This document shows, piece after piece, positions 10,281 through 19,077 of a DNA stretch of 64,000 nucleotides (position 1 is its first letter; every line of letters begins with the position of its first letter). Origin of the DNA: Pseudomonas sp. (GTDB lineage: Bacteria > Pseudomonadota > Gammaproteobacteria > Pseudomonadales > Pseudomonadaceae). The translations under genes and the position numbers were made by a program. The stretch spans positions 47,955 to 111,954 of the forward strand of contig NZ_JAQGNX010000089.1 of NCBI RefSeq assembly GCF_028293835.1, in the 5' to 3' direction. The notes beneath the pieces were generated by a model. That model saw only the letters and a list, made by a program, of their open reading frames with translations, was not told where the DNA came from and searched no databases.

Positions 10281-10901
10281 TTAACTATCAAGATCTTTCA
10301 AGAACGCGTCGAACCTCAATACATCGCCGTTTTTCTGGCTCATGTCGAAGAGATTGGCTTCATGGGGTGCCAAGGCGCGGTCGCCCACGCAGTCTTCCAG
10401 GATCACCGGCCGAAACCCGTAAGACATGGCATCCACCACGCTGGCACGCACGCAGCCGCTGGTGGTGCAACCAGCGACCAGCAAGGTTTGTACGCCGTGC
10501 TGGGTGAGCCAGGACGAAAGTCCCGTGCCGAAGAATGCCGAGGGTACGGTTTTGCGCACCACCAATTCGCCCTCGGCCGGTTCCAGTTGCGCGACGATGG
10601 CGCTGTTGGGGTGCTGCTCCTTGAGCGTGAGCATCCCAGGAATCTTCAGGGCAAAAATATTGCAGTCGCTGTCGTTGTCGGCATAAACGATGCGGCTATG
10701 CGCCACCGGCCAGCCGCGCTTGCGTGCTTGTGCCAGCACGGGAATCGTCGCCGCGATGGCAGCGGGAATATTGCCGCCGCCGAAAACCGCTGGATCGGCG
10801 AAGCCGTTCACGAAATCAATAATCAACAGCCCTATCTGGCCCTGGACACCCAGTCGGGCACCAAAGCCCTGGCGTTGGTAAATCGCTTCGTCGCGTTGCA
10901 T
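10281..10901 (-). CDS. nicF: Maleamate amidohydrolase (NicF), cysteine hydrolase
   Basis: A 206-residue isochorismatase-fold hydrolase with the full catalytic triad: Asp29 (LLIIDF), Lys117 (VVRKTVPSAF) and Cys150 (CTTSGC). These are the same positions I recall for P. putida NicF. NicF converts maleamate to maleate and ammonia, the last deamidation of nicotinate degradation in the cytoplasm. It is co-oriented with nicX, nicD and a nicC-like gene, which makes the assignment strong. The spacing to nicX is 81 bp, longer than elsewhere in the operon. Confidence 0.9.
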   Translation of the reverse strand: MQRDEAIYQRQGFGARLGVQGQIGLLIIDFVNGFADPAVFGGGNIPAAIAATIPVLAQARKRGWPVAHSRIVYADNDSDCNIFALKIPGMLTLKEQHPNSAIVAQLEPAEGELVVRKTVPSAFFGTGLSSWLTQHGVQTLLVAGCTTSGCVRASVVDAMSYGFRPVILEDCVGDRALAPHEANLFDMSQKNGDVLRFDAFLKDLDS

Positions 10902-10982
10902 GGTTACGTTCCTTGTGGCTGAGTTGGTGAAAACGGAATCTGTAAAAACTGTCCTGGATACGGCCCGTACCCACGGCGATGT

Positions 10983-12023
10983 CTACGCCGGATTGCCGAT
11001 TACCTTGCCGTCGCGCACCACTACGTTGTCATCCAGGCTGACCGTGCAATTGCGCAGCGGGATGTCGATATGGCACGCCGTGACCCGATCACCGCCGGCT
11101 TCGTTGTTCGGACCCATGGAGAACAGAAAGTTGCCCTCGAAGGCGCGAGCGTCCATGCCGATGGTGGCTTCGCGATCGTAAAGCGAGAGCGTCGACCAGC
11201 GGGCCCGTTTTTGCAGACCCCAACCGATGTGGGACAGTGCGTAGGCTTGGGGGTCGTCGAATGCATCCATGTAGTCTTTAAGCAATTCGGCGTCCAGACC
11301 GCCTTCGATAGCGCTCACGAACCCGTCTGTCACCGTCAAAGTGACGGGGTCGTTCAAGTAGCATTTCTGCGGCAAGAGGATGTCGCCCTTATCCAGCACG
11401 ATACGGCCGTTCGCCGCGCCTTCATTGGGCCAGGTAAGGATGAAGCCGCTCGGCCAATGGTCCCAGCGACCGGGCTCGTCGACAAAGCCGTACTCCTTGA
11501 TAGCGGGGTATTGCCCCAATGGGCAGCGTAGGTCGGTTCCGGCCGCCGAGGTGATGTGCATTTCCCTGGCACCTTCGAGCTGAGCGGCGGCACGGATGAC
11601 CCGAGCACGGTCAGCCTCGGTGGGCACCATCCGCACCAGCACTTCCGGTGGCTCAACGGCGAGCAGGATCTTTGTCCCGGATTCAAGAATTTCGTGCTGT
11701 TCGGGGGAGAACAACAGCGTCATCAAGTCCAGCACCAGATCGCTTTCCTTGAGTGCAGCGATGGCCGCTCGGTTGCCTGTCAGCGGGGTCGTGCCCAGGT
11801 ACGCCAGACTGTCGCGGCTATGAGATTTTTCGCCATTGACCGGCGGCAAATCGAGGCGGTTGACCCGCGCATCGAGGCTGCTTGCCGCGATGATGGCGGT
11901 GCGCAGGGTTTGCGGATGGGTGGTGTCGCTGGTCAGCACGGTAACAATGTCACCGGCCTTGAGCCTGGAAAGGGTCAAGACCTGTTTCCAGGCGTTGATC
12001 AGATCAATATCGCTAATAGCCAT
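10983..12023 (-). CDS. nicX: 2,5-dihydroxypyridine 5,6-dioxygenase (NicX)
   Basis: A 346-residue non-haem Fe(II) dioxygenase of the M29-aminopeptidase-like fold. His265 (LSHIGWG), His318 and Asp320 (CHIDIP) fall exactly at the iron-ligand positions I recall for P. putida NicX/Hpo. The enzyme opens the ring of 2,5-dihydroxypyridine to N-formylmaleamate. It lies 12 bp from nicD, whose product is the next enzyme, and upstream of nicF. The start at 12023 has GAGGACAACG upstream. Confidence 0.93.
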   Translation of the reverse strand: MAISDIDLINAWKQVLTLSRLKAGDIVTVLTSDTTHPQTLRTAIIAASSLDARVNRLDLPPVNGEKSHSRDSLAYLGTTPLTGNRAAIAALKESDLVLDLMTLLFSPEQHEILESGTKILLAVEPPEVLVRMVPTEADRARVIRAAAQLEGAREMHITSAAGTDLRCPLGQYPAIKEYGFVDEPGRWDHWPSGFILTWPNEGAANGRIVLDKGDILLPQKCYLNDPVTLTVTDGFVSAIEGGLDAELLKDYMDAFDDPQAYALSHIGWGLQKRARWSTLSLYDREATIGMDARAFEGNFLFSMGPNNEAGGDRVTACHIDIPLRNCTVSLDDNVVVRDGKVIGNPA

Positions 12024-12035
12024 GTCGTTGTCCTC

Positions 12036-12842
12036 TTACACGGATAATCCGAGGGAATCGCCGAACGCCCGATAGAACGCTTCCTCGTTGTCCCACGGAA
12101 TCATGTGCCCCGCGTCCTCAACGCGGACCACCGTCACGTCGGGCATCAGCTGTTGAATTTCGGTGATGTCTTCTGGCAGCAAGACGTTGCCGCGGCTGGC
12201 CACCATTAACAGGGTCGGCACGTCGATGTGCGGCAGATCTTGATGAATGTCGTCGTTCTGAAAGCCCTCATAACTGGCGACGATGGCGCGTTCATCGCAG
12301 GTCGCGAGCCATTCCGCCCGCAGGCGCAGTTGTTCAAGGGTCCAGGTCGGACAAAAGGTGCGCATGGCGTCAGCGTCCATGCCCTTCAAGGACAAACGGA
12401 TCGAGTCGACATACCACGGCAAACCGCTCGGGTATTCGCGCCGACCCGGGCCTGAGACTGGCGGATCGATGAGAACCAGACGCTCCAATGCCTGGGGTTT
12501 GAACTGCCGGGCCATGCGGATCGCGATGCGGCCGCCCATGGAGTGACCCACCACCGTGTAGCGCTCAAGGCCGATGGCGACGGCGAATGCAGCGACGTCG
12601 GCGGCTTGGGCGTCGAGGCTATAGTCCAGCGTCGCCGACGCTTCGGACAGGCCGCGCCCGCGAATGTCGAGGACATACACATCACAAGTCCGACCGAGGC
12701 GCTCGGCGACGAAGCCCCAGGTCACTGCCGGGCTGGTGATGCCCGGAATGAGGATCACTGGCAGGCCTTTGCCACCGTAACGCAAGTAGTGCTGGCGTAT
12801 GCCGTTGGCCTGGACGTTGGCGCCGTAGAGGTAATGGCTCAT
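12036..12842 (-). CDS. nicD: N-formylmaleamate deformylase (NicD)
   Basis: A 268-residue alpha/beta hydrolase. The nucleophile Ser101 is in GHSMGG, the acid is likely Asp126 (LIDPP), and the base is His246 (DAGHMIP). These lie within a residue of the P. putida NicD triad as I recall it. It hydrolyses N-formylmaleamate to maleamate and formate, between NicX and NicF. The gene sits between the nicC-like monooxygenase and nicX. Its start at 12842 follows AAGGAGATTTAC, a strong ribosome binding site. Confidence 0.9.
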   Translation of the reverse strand: MSHYLYGANVQANGIRQHYLRYGGKGLPVILIPGITSPAVTWGFVAERLGRTCDVYVLDIRGRGLSEASATLDYSLDAQAADVAAFAVAIGLERYTVVGHSMGGRIAIRMARQFKPQALERLVLIDPPVSGPGRREYPSGLPWYVDSIRLSLKGMDADAMRTFCPTWTLEQLRLRAEWLATCDERAIVASYEGFQNDDIHQDLPHIDVPTLLMVASRGNVLLPEDITEIQQLMPDVTVVRVEDAGHMIPWDNEEAFYRAFGDSLGLSV

Positions 12843-12897
12843 GTAAATCTCCTTGGTCCTTGAGGCGGGTTGCTCTCCCGCCCGTTCAGATCGCTGA

Positions 12898-14127
12898 TCA
12901 GGCCGTCAGCGTTTGCGTGTCGAAACGCTCGCGACAGGTCGTGGCGTCATATTCGTAAATCCACTCGGCACGGATACCCACCGCGTTGGGGTTGTTGGCT
13001 TGTTCTTGCTGATAGGCAAGATCGCGTTTGCGCAACTCTTCAGGCGAAGACAAGTGATAGGTACGGCCACGCTCGCGAGCCTGAAGCTGAACCTGGGAGG
13101 TGCGAGGGCGACGCTCGGTTTCATAGGCTTCAAGCGCTGCGGGTATGTCGGTTGCAAAATGCGCAAGGGCCTCAGCCAACACGTACCCGTCTTCGATGGC
13201 CATCGCGGCGCCCTGGGACAGGAACGGCAGCATCGGATGCGCCGCGTCACCTAGCAAAGTGGCATGCCCGACGGACCAGCGATCCATTGGATCGTGGTCG
13301 AATAAGCCCCACTTGTAGGTCTGTGAAGGATCAGTTCGCTTGAACAGCTCGATCAGGTTGCTGTGCCACCCGGTGTAGGCTTGCATGAGTTCTTCTGTCG
13401 AGCTGTGTTCGGTCCAGGACTCTTTCACCCAGTCCTCTGTTTCGGCGACGGCGACGATATTCACCGCCTTGCCGCCCTTGACGTAGTAGGTCACGACATG
13501 GGCCTTTGGCCCCATCCAGAACGCAGCGTCCGGGCTGACGAAGGGCAGGGGATGTTCCTCGACCGGCACCAGGGCGCGCCAGCACATATGGCCCGTGAAT
13601 TGCGGTTTGTCCTCGCCCCACAAAGCGCCACGTACAGCGGAATGGATGCCATCGGCACCCACCACTAAATCAGCCTCGAACCGGGTTCCATCGGCGAACA
13701 TGGCGATGGCCGAGCCAGTACTCTGGGCCACGCCGGTGCAGTGCGCGCCAAAGGTCACTTGGTGCGGCGCGATATTTTCCGACAGGATTGCATGCAGGTC
13801 AGCGCGGTGAACGTGGAAGAATTCAGCGCCATACACTTCAAGGCAACTGTCTTTGAGCGGTGTCCGGAAGAGTTCGCTGCCGGTCTCCCAGTTGCGTCCG
13901 ACCATTGCTTCGGGCAAGAAGCCGATGCGTCGCAGGCCATCTTCGACCTTGAGTGCTTTCAACGTCTTGACGGCGTTGGGCGTCATTTGCACCCCGGCAC
14001 CGATCTCGCCGAAGGCTTGGGCGCGTTCGAACAGATGAAAGTCGATCCCTTGGAGTTGCAGGGCGCGGGCGAGGGCGACGCCACCTATTCCGCCACCAAT
14101 GATGGCGACACGAAATGGACGAGTCAT
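12898..14127 (-). CDS. FAD-dependent aromatic hydroxylase, NicC-like
   Basis: A 409-residue single-component flavoprotein monooxygenase of the salicylate/6-hydroxynicotinate hydroxylase group. It has an N-terminal FAD fold (GGGIGGVALARAL), the DG block (VVGADGIHSAVRG) and GDAAHPMLPFLSQGAAMAIED for FAD ribityl binding. The start at 14127 is chosen because AAGGAG lies 8 nt upstream; an ATG at 14151 is less likely. In context it should make 2,5-dihydroxypyridine for NicX by decarboxylating hydroxylation. 6-hydroxynicotinate is the usual substrate, but another hydroxypyridine carboxylate is possible. An AHVVTYY segment matches the His/Tyr active-site region of NicC. A second, distant paralogue lies at 59099-60241. 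Confidence 0.85.
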   Translation of the reverse strand: MTRPFRVAIIGGGIGGVALARALQLQGIDFHLFERAQAFGEIGAGVQMTPNAVKTLKALKVEDGLRRIGFLPEAMVGRNWETGSELFRTPLKDSCLEVYGAEFFHVHRADLHAILSENIAPHQVTFGAHCTGVAQSTGSAIAMFADGTRFEADLVVGADGIHSAVRGALWGEDKPQFTGHMCWRALVPVEEHPLPFVSPDAAFWMGPKAHVVTYYVKGGKAVNIVAVAETEDWVKESWTEHSSTEELMQAYTGWHSNLIELFKRTDPSQTYKWGLFDHDPMDRWSVGHATLLGDAAHPMLPFLSQGAAMAIEDGYVLAEALAHFATDIPAALEAYETERRPRTSQVQLQARERGRTYHLSSPEELRKRDLAYQQEQANNPNAVGIRAEWIYEYDATTCRERFDTQTLTA

Positions 14128-14203
14128 GAGGATGCTCCTTATTAAGTACACAGTTAATTAATTATCAATCGGGACCTTGTGGCTCGATGGCTGAACGAAC
14201 CCT

Positions 14204-14929
14204 TCAAGCTCCCAGATAGGCGTTCAGCAGCTCCGGGTCATGGAGCAGACTGTCGGCATCGGCGCTGCGACTGATGCGTCCGGTCTCGACCACGTAAGCC
14301 CGAGAGGCCACGGACAGTGCGTTGTAAATGTTTTGCTCGACCACCATCACTGTGACCCCGTGGGCATTGATTTCACGCACCACATCAAAGACCTCGTCGG
14401 CCATTTTTGGTGACAGGCCAAGACTGGGTTCGTCCAACAGCAGCAGCCGGGGTTCGGACATCAGCGCCCGGGCGATGGCGAGCATTTGTTGCTCACCGCC
14501 ACTCAAGGTGCCCGCCAGTTGCTTTTGTCGCTCGCGCAGGCGGGGAAAACGGTGAAAGGCCATGCCGATACGCGTCTCGACCTCGGCGCTGCTTCGGCAC
14601 AGGAAGCCACCGAGCATGAGGTTTTCCTTCACCGTCATTGACGGCCAGACGTGGCGCTCTTCCGGGCAATGGGCGATGCCTTGGGCGACGATACGTTCTG
14701 CGCTCCAGCCGGTGATTGGTTTGCCCTCCCACTCAATCGCGCCCGAGAGGGGCTTGAGCAGGCCTGAAATCGCCCGCAGCGTTGTGCTCTTGCCCGCGCC
14801 ATTGGCACCGATCAGCGCAACGATTTCGCCCTGGGCAATGTGCAGGTCGATACCGTGAAGTGCCGGTGCCTTGTTATAGGCAACCTGCAGATCGCGAATC
14901 TCCAGGAGAGCTGTGCTTGTCTGATTCAT
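14204..14929 (-). CDS. livF: Branched-chain-amino-acid-type ABC transporter ATPase (LivF)
   Basis: A 241-residue ABC ATPase of the LivF family with Walker [10 protein letters not shown], signature [15 protein letters not shown], Walker B LLLLDEPS and the H-loop in VMVVEQN. It is the last gene of a livKHMGF-type transporter and overlaps livG by ATGA. It is followed by the nicC-like gene after 76 bp. The transporter probably imports the pyridine carboxylate feeding the nic enzymes rather than leucine; HAAT-family transporters for aromatic acids are known. Confidence 0.88.
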   Translation of the reverse strand: MNQTSTALLEIRDLQVAYNKAPALHGIDLHIAQGEIVALIGANGAGKSTTLRAISGLLKPLSGAIEWEGKPITGWSAERIVAQGIAHCPEERHVWPSMTVKENLMLGGFLCRSSAEVETRIGMAFHRFPRLRERQKQLAGTLSGGEQQMLAIARALMSEPRLLLLDEPSLGLSPKMADEVFDVVREINAHGVTVMVVEQNIYNALSVASRAYVVETGRISRSADADSLLHDPELLNAYLGA

Positions 14930-15714
14930 GCGCGTGCCTTTCCGAGATAGGCCTCTATGACCTGTGGGTTGCCTTGCACTTGCATGGGTGTGCCTTCGGT
15001 CAGTTTTTGTCCAAAATTCATCACCACCAGGCGGTCACACAAACCCATCACCAGGCCCATGTTGTGTTCGACGATAACGATTGATTGAACCTGGGTCTGG
15101 CGCAGACGTTTGAGGATTTCACCGAACACAAGGGCTTCATTACTGTTCAGGCCGGCGGCCGGTTCGTCCAGCATGAGCAGGGTGGGTTAGGCCGCCAGGG
15201 CGACGCTCACTTCCAGCAACCGCAACTCGCCACAGGACAACACATAGGCCGGGGTATTGATGCGTTTGGACAGGCCCATGGTTTCGATGATCAACGCCGC
15301 GCTGTCTCGGGCGGCCTGTTCTGCCTGGCGCACATGGGCCCGGGGAAAGAACGTGTCCAGCAGTGATTGCCGGGTACTCAGGTAATGCCCCGCCAGCACA
15401 TTCTCGAATACCGTCAGCGGTTTCAGAACGTTGGTCTTTTGAAAGCTGCGTACCAGGCCTTTTTGCGCGATGACATACGGTCTTCTACCGGTAATGTCCT
15501 CGCCTTTGAACAGTACGCGTCCGGCTGACGGTGCGTAGAACCCGGTTATCAGATTGAAGCAAGTGGTCTTGCCGGCACCGTTGGGGCCGATCAAGCCCAG
15601 AATTTCACCCGGTTTGACCTCAAAGTTGACGTTCTGTACCGCCTTAAGTCCGCCGAATGATTTTTCCAGACCGTGCACAGATAACAAGGGCGAGGGGAGG
15701 GATTGCACGCTCAT
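14926..15714 (-). pseudogene. livG: LivG-type ABC ATPase interrupted by an in-frame TAA
   Basis: One continuous reading frame of 263 codons encodes a LivG ATPase, but codon 176 is TAA (plus-strand 15187-15189). The upstream part (175 residues) has Walker A GPNGAGKTT and signature LSCGELRLLEVSVALAA. The downstream part continues without frame change as [18 protein letters not shown] with Walker B, D- and H-loops. The stop falls in the short link between signature and Walker B, where relatives have a polar residue. A single base change from CAA, GAA or AAA would explain it. A truncated product cannot hydrolyse ATP normally; re-initiation at the ATG of LMLDEP would give only the C-terminal fragment. 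Both gene ends keep ATGA overlaps with livM and livF. Confidence 0.9.
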
Positions 15715-16697
15715 GCGACGTCTCCTTGAACCCGTGTGCGGGCCGGCGAGGCGATCGGGTCTTCGCGCTGTTCGCGCCGCAGGGTCAAGAAACCCATTAG
15801 CCCTTTAGGCAGGAACAGCACCACGAGCATGACGATTAGCCCGAACACGGTCATCCGCAACTCTTGGGCTTCGCGCAGGTATTCCTCCAGCAAGGTCACC
15901 AGCAACGCGCCCACCAGCGGCCCGAGCAATGTGCCTTTGCCGCCGATCAACACCATGATGATCATGGTCACCATGAAGCTGAACCGGAACACGTCGGTGC
16001 CGACGAACGAAATGTAGTGAGCGTAAAAACCACCCGCCAACCCAGCCAGAAAAGCCCCGAGCACAAAGGCGCGCATGGCATGTCCGTACGGCAGGATGCC
16101 TACCGATTGGGCAACATAACGGTTTTCCCGCACTGTCACGGCAGCGCGTCCCGTACTGGAGTAGACAAAACGATAGGAGAGGTACAGCGTGATGGCAGTA
16201 ATCAGCAACGCGATATAGAAGTACAGACGTTTGGCAAGCAGCGTTGAAGCGGTGGCCAGCAGTTCCGGTTGTGGGACGCCAGCGATGCCCATGGGTCCGT
16301 TGGTCACGCCGATCCAGTTGTTGGCGATGATGCGCAGCACTTCGGCGAAGGCCAGGGTGATGATCACGAAATAGGGGCCTTGCAGGCGCAAGGTGATCGC
16401 CCCGATCAGGACGCCGAAGACCGCCGCGACAACGCCGGCCAGCGGAACCGTCAGCCACATCGGAAGACCGAAATGCGTCGACAGAATGGCCGCCGTATAA
16501 GCGCCCAGGCCGAGAAACGCGGTATGCCCCAGGGAAAACTCTCCCACGTACCCGACCGTCAGGTTCAGGCTGGAGGCGAGCACGGTGTAAAACAGCACCA
16601 TGATGCCGATGTGCAGCACGTATTGATCACTCACCAGCAGCGGGAAAAACACCGCGAGCACCGCAAGAATCAGCAAAGTATTGCGTTCGATTTTCAT
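15711..16697 (-). CDS. livM: Liv-type ABC transporter permease (LivM)
   Basis: A 328-residue inner-membrane permease with many hydrophobic segments. It has the LivM-family motifs NLTVGYVGEFSLGHTAFLGLGAY near residue 45 and IGGKGTLLGPLVGALL near residue 255. It ends in a charged cytoplasmic tail. It overlaps livG by ATGA and is one base from livH, so the five transporter genes form one transcription unit. It pairs with LivH to form the membrane channel. Confidence 0.9.
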   Translation of the reverse strand: MKIERNTLLILAVLAVFFPLLVSDQYVLHIGIMVLFYTVLASSLNLTVGYVGEFSLGHTAFLGLGAYTAAILSTHFGLPMWLTVPLAGVVAAVFGVLIGAITLRLQGPYFVIITLAFAEVLRIIANNWIGVTNGPMGIAGVPQPELLATASTLLAKRLYFYIALLITAITLYLSYRFVYSSTGRAAVTVRENRYVAQSVGILPYGHAMRAFVLGAFLAGLAGGFYAHYISFVGTDVFRFSFMVTMIIMVLIGGKGTLLGPLVGALLVTLLEEYLREAQELRMTVFGLIVMLVVLFLPKGLMGFLTLRREQREDPIASPARTRVQGDVA

Positions 16698-16698
16698 G

Positions 16699-17580
16699 TC
16701 ATGCCCTTTCCGAGCGGGCTGATGAGAACAGGCCGTAGGGTTTGAAGATCAAGGTCAGGATCACAATGATGAAGCCGACGATATCCACCATGCCGGTAGA
16801 GATGTAGCCGCCCCACATTGCTTCAGCGACACCCAGCAGCAGCCCGCCGACAATGGCCCCGGCAAAACTGCCCATGCCCCCGAGAATCACCACGACGAAA
16901 GCCTTCAGGCTGACGACCCCGCCCATGGCCACCTGGGCCGAATAAATGGCGCTCAGCAGCATGCCGGCAGAGGCCGCTAACGTAGAACCCAAGGCAAACG
17001 TGGCGGCATACACCCGAGCCGTGTTGATGCCCGCCAGTTTTGCTGCCATTGGGTCCTGAAAGGTGGCGCGCATGGCACGGCCGAGCCTGGTTTTTTTGAT
17101 CAACAAATGCGCGCCCAGAATCAGCACGGCGCACGCGCCCACCGCGAACACGCGCATCTCAGTCAGCACCACCGGGCCAAGGAAAATCGGCGCATTGGGC
17201 ACAGGGCCTTCGATCTTCAGTGGCGCGCTACCGGCCATGATCAGTGCCGAATTGGCGAGGAAGATCGAAAGGCCGATGGTCAGCAGGATGGCCGGTTCTT
17301 CACCTTGGCCTCGAACCCGCTCCATGAGAAAGCGATCCACGGCCCAGCCGAATGCCGCCATGACCACCGCAACAACCAGCAGGCCGGAAAAAAAATCCAG
17401 ACCCAGTCGCGTGGTGACAAACCAGCCGAGAACACCGCCGAGCATGTAAAACTCGCCATGGGCGAAATTGACGATGCGCATCAATCCGAAAATGAGGGTC
17501 AGACCCAACGCGGACAGCGCATAGAACGTCCCTGTCACCAACCCGTTAGCCAGGAACTGCAGGAAGAGGTTCACCGTCAT
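16699..17580 (-). CDS. livH: Liv-type ABC transporter permease (LivH)
   Basis: A 293-residue permease with about eight hydrophobic segments and the LivH-family motifs SALGLTLIFGLMRIVNFAHG near residue 22 and ILGGMGSFAGAIVGGLLLG near residue 230. It overlaps livK by ATGA and lies one base ahead of livM. It is the partner of LivM in uptake of the substrate bound by the periplasmic protein encoded upstream. Confidence 0.9.
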   Translation of the reverse strand: MTVNLFLQFLANGLVTGTFYALSALGLTLIFGLMRIVNFAHGEFYMLGGVLGWFVTTRLGLDFFSGLLVVAVVMAAFGWAVDRFLMERVRGQGEEPAILLTIGLSIFLANSALIMAGSAPLKIEGPVPNAPIFLGPVVLTEMRVFAVGACAVLILGAHLLIKKTRLGRAMRATFQDPMAAKLAGINTARVYAATFALGSTLAASAGMLLSAIYSAQVAMGGVVSLKAFVVVILGGMGSFAGAIVGGLLLGVAEAMWGGYISTGMVDIVGFIIVILTLIFKPYGLFSSARSERA

Positions 17581-18731
17581 TCTCCCTTGGCAGACAGTAT
17601 GGGGGCTTCAACAGAGGTGGTAGCGACGACCTTGGGCTGTTTGTTGATGATCTGCACCAGCGCGGCATTGAAGCCATACGCCTGGCCGTTGTCGGTAAAC
17701 CGATAGTGGCCGTTAGGTGCTTGATAGTCGGTGGCGTTGAGCGCCACGCGAATCTGTTCAGCATCGGTGGAACCGGCGCGCTGGATGGCCTCCATCAGAA
17801 TATTGGTGGCGTTGTAGCCGGCTGCCGAATACTTGTCTGGCGCCTGTTTGTAATGGGCTTTGTAGGCAGCCACGAACTGTTCATTGCGCTCGCCGGGCAG
17901 GGATTCGACATAAGGGACGGCGGCATAAATGCCCTCAGATGCATCGCCCGCCAGATTGACGAAATCGGCAGTGGCCCACGAGCCAACGCCGAAGACTTTC
18001 ATGTTGATGCCGAACTCTTTCAACTGTTTGACCAGAATCGAACCGTCCTGGGTTTCCGCCGCTACGAACACGCCATCGGCGCCTGAGTTACGGAGTTTGG
18101 CCAGGAGCGTATAAAAGTCGGTCGTACCGTGATCGAAATACTCGGTCATCACGTTTTCAACGCCCCGGCCTGAGAGGTCCTTAGAGAACTCTTCGACGCC
18201 GCCACGGCCCCAATCGTCGTTCACGCCGATGTAGGCGACCTTCTTCAGTTTCAGGGTGTCAGCGATGACTTTTGAAAAGGCGTTTGCCAGCAGGGCGTCG
18301 GTCTCGGCGGAGCGGAAGAAATACGGATTACCCTTTTCAGTCAGGCCGGCCATGGAGGACACGCCGGTCAGCAGCGGCAGTTTGTACTTTTGGGCCACGG
18401 GCATAATTGCCGCCGTGGCTGAGCTGCAGAACGCGCCGGAGAATGCGACAACCTTGTCTTTTTGTATGAGCTTTTCAGCGGCATTGACCGAGTTGGCCGG
18501 GCTGCATTGGCCGTCTTCGATCACCAACTGAATTTGCCTCCCCAGCACGCCGCCGGCCTTATTGCGTTCTTCGACAGCCAGCTTGGCACCATTGACATCC
18601 GCGGTGCCGTTGTAGGCGACCGACCCGGTCAACGGCTGTATGACACCAATCTTGATCGTGTCTTGTGCAAAAGCCGTGGCTGAACCGAGGACTGCTATTG
18701 CTGCCAGTTGTGCACACATCAACCTACGCAT
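17577..18731 (-). CDS. livK: Liv-type periplasmic substrate-binding protein (LivK)
   Basis: A 384-residue periplasmic binding protein of the Leu/Ile/Val-binding fold. The start at 18731 is preferred because AGGAGA lies about 7 nt upstream and it gives a good signal peptide (MRRLMCAQLAAIAVLGSATAFAQD). A longer ATG form at 18794 would bury the signal. The mature start (DTIKIGVIQPLTGSVAYNG) is typical of aromatic- and amide-binding members of the family. As first gene of livKHMGF followed by nic genes, it likely binds a pyridine carboxylate; this is inference. Confidence 0.9.
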   Translation of the reverse strand: MRRLMCAQLAAIAVLGSATAFAQDTIKIGVIQPLTGSVAYNGTADVNGAKLAVEERNKAGGVLGRQIQLVIEDGQCSPANSVNAAEKLIQKDKVVAFSGAFCSSATAAIMPVAQKYKLPLLTGVSSMAGLTEKGNPYFFRSAETDALLANAFSKVIADTLKLKKVAYIGVNDDWGRGGVEEFSKDLSGRGVENVMTEYFDHGTTDFYTLLAKLRNSGADGVFVAAETQDGSILVKQLKEFGINMKVFGVGSWATADFVNLAGDASEGIYAAVPYVESLPGERNEQFVAAYKAHYKQAPDKYSAAGYNATNILMEAIQRAGSTDAEQIRVALNATDYQAPNGHYRFTDNGQAYGFNAALVQIINKQPKVVATTSVEAPILSAKGE

Positions 18732-18885
18732 CGCATTTCTCCTGAGAGAGTCTATGAGCAACACCTTGCCCAGTATCTGTTTGGCGGCAGTCAACCGTCT
18801 GCGGAGGAAGCTTTTCAGCTCTGCTTGCGGGAAATCGTTCGGTTGCGATCTCGCCTGGAAGCATTCATCCAGCGACGCGCCATTA

Positions 18886-18905
18886 ATTAATCAACTAGTA
18901 AATTA
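18886..18905. promoter_or_regulatory. Putative operator upstream of livK
   Basis: A near-perfect 20-bp palindrome, TTAAT-CA-ACTAGT-AA-ATTAA, lies about 155 bp upstream of livK in a short AT-rich island. Similar TTAATTAAT-rich tracts lie upstream of the nicC-like gene (14153-14163) and upstream of the ABC ATPase at 58821 (58900-58908). It may bind one of the local TetR or LysR regulators. Position and symmetry are the only evidence. Confidence 0.4.
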
Positions 18906-19077
18906 AATAAAGAGGCGAGGAGGAATTTGTCGGTGACAGGCATGCAGAGGTCGCTTAAGGCAGTAAGCGTCTGGGCGGGATTTGGGGGTGTCGGTTACGG
19001 GGTAGGGTGGCCTTCTGGGTCGAAGGGTCTTGATGCCTTGTTGGGTTTTGAGCGTGAACTTGACCCAGGAGCGCAAC

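Noticed and set aside
14141..14170. TTAATTAATTA tract upstream of the nicC-like gene as a copy of the livK operator
   Set aside because: It shares the AT-rich word with 18886-18905 but not the ACTAGT core or the full symmetry, so it is mentioned only as a resemblance.
13331..16458. Other-frame ORFs inside nicC-like and liv genes as extra genes
   Set aside because: All lie within confident genes and lack ribosome binding sites or family motifs.
18708..18890. Plus-strand frame with coding-like text (EQHLAQYLFGGSQPSAEEAF) upstream of and overlapping the livK start
   Set aside because: It begins inside livK antisense and has no ribosome binding site. It may be the tail of a lost gene, but no family is recognisable.
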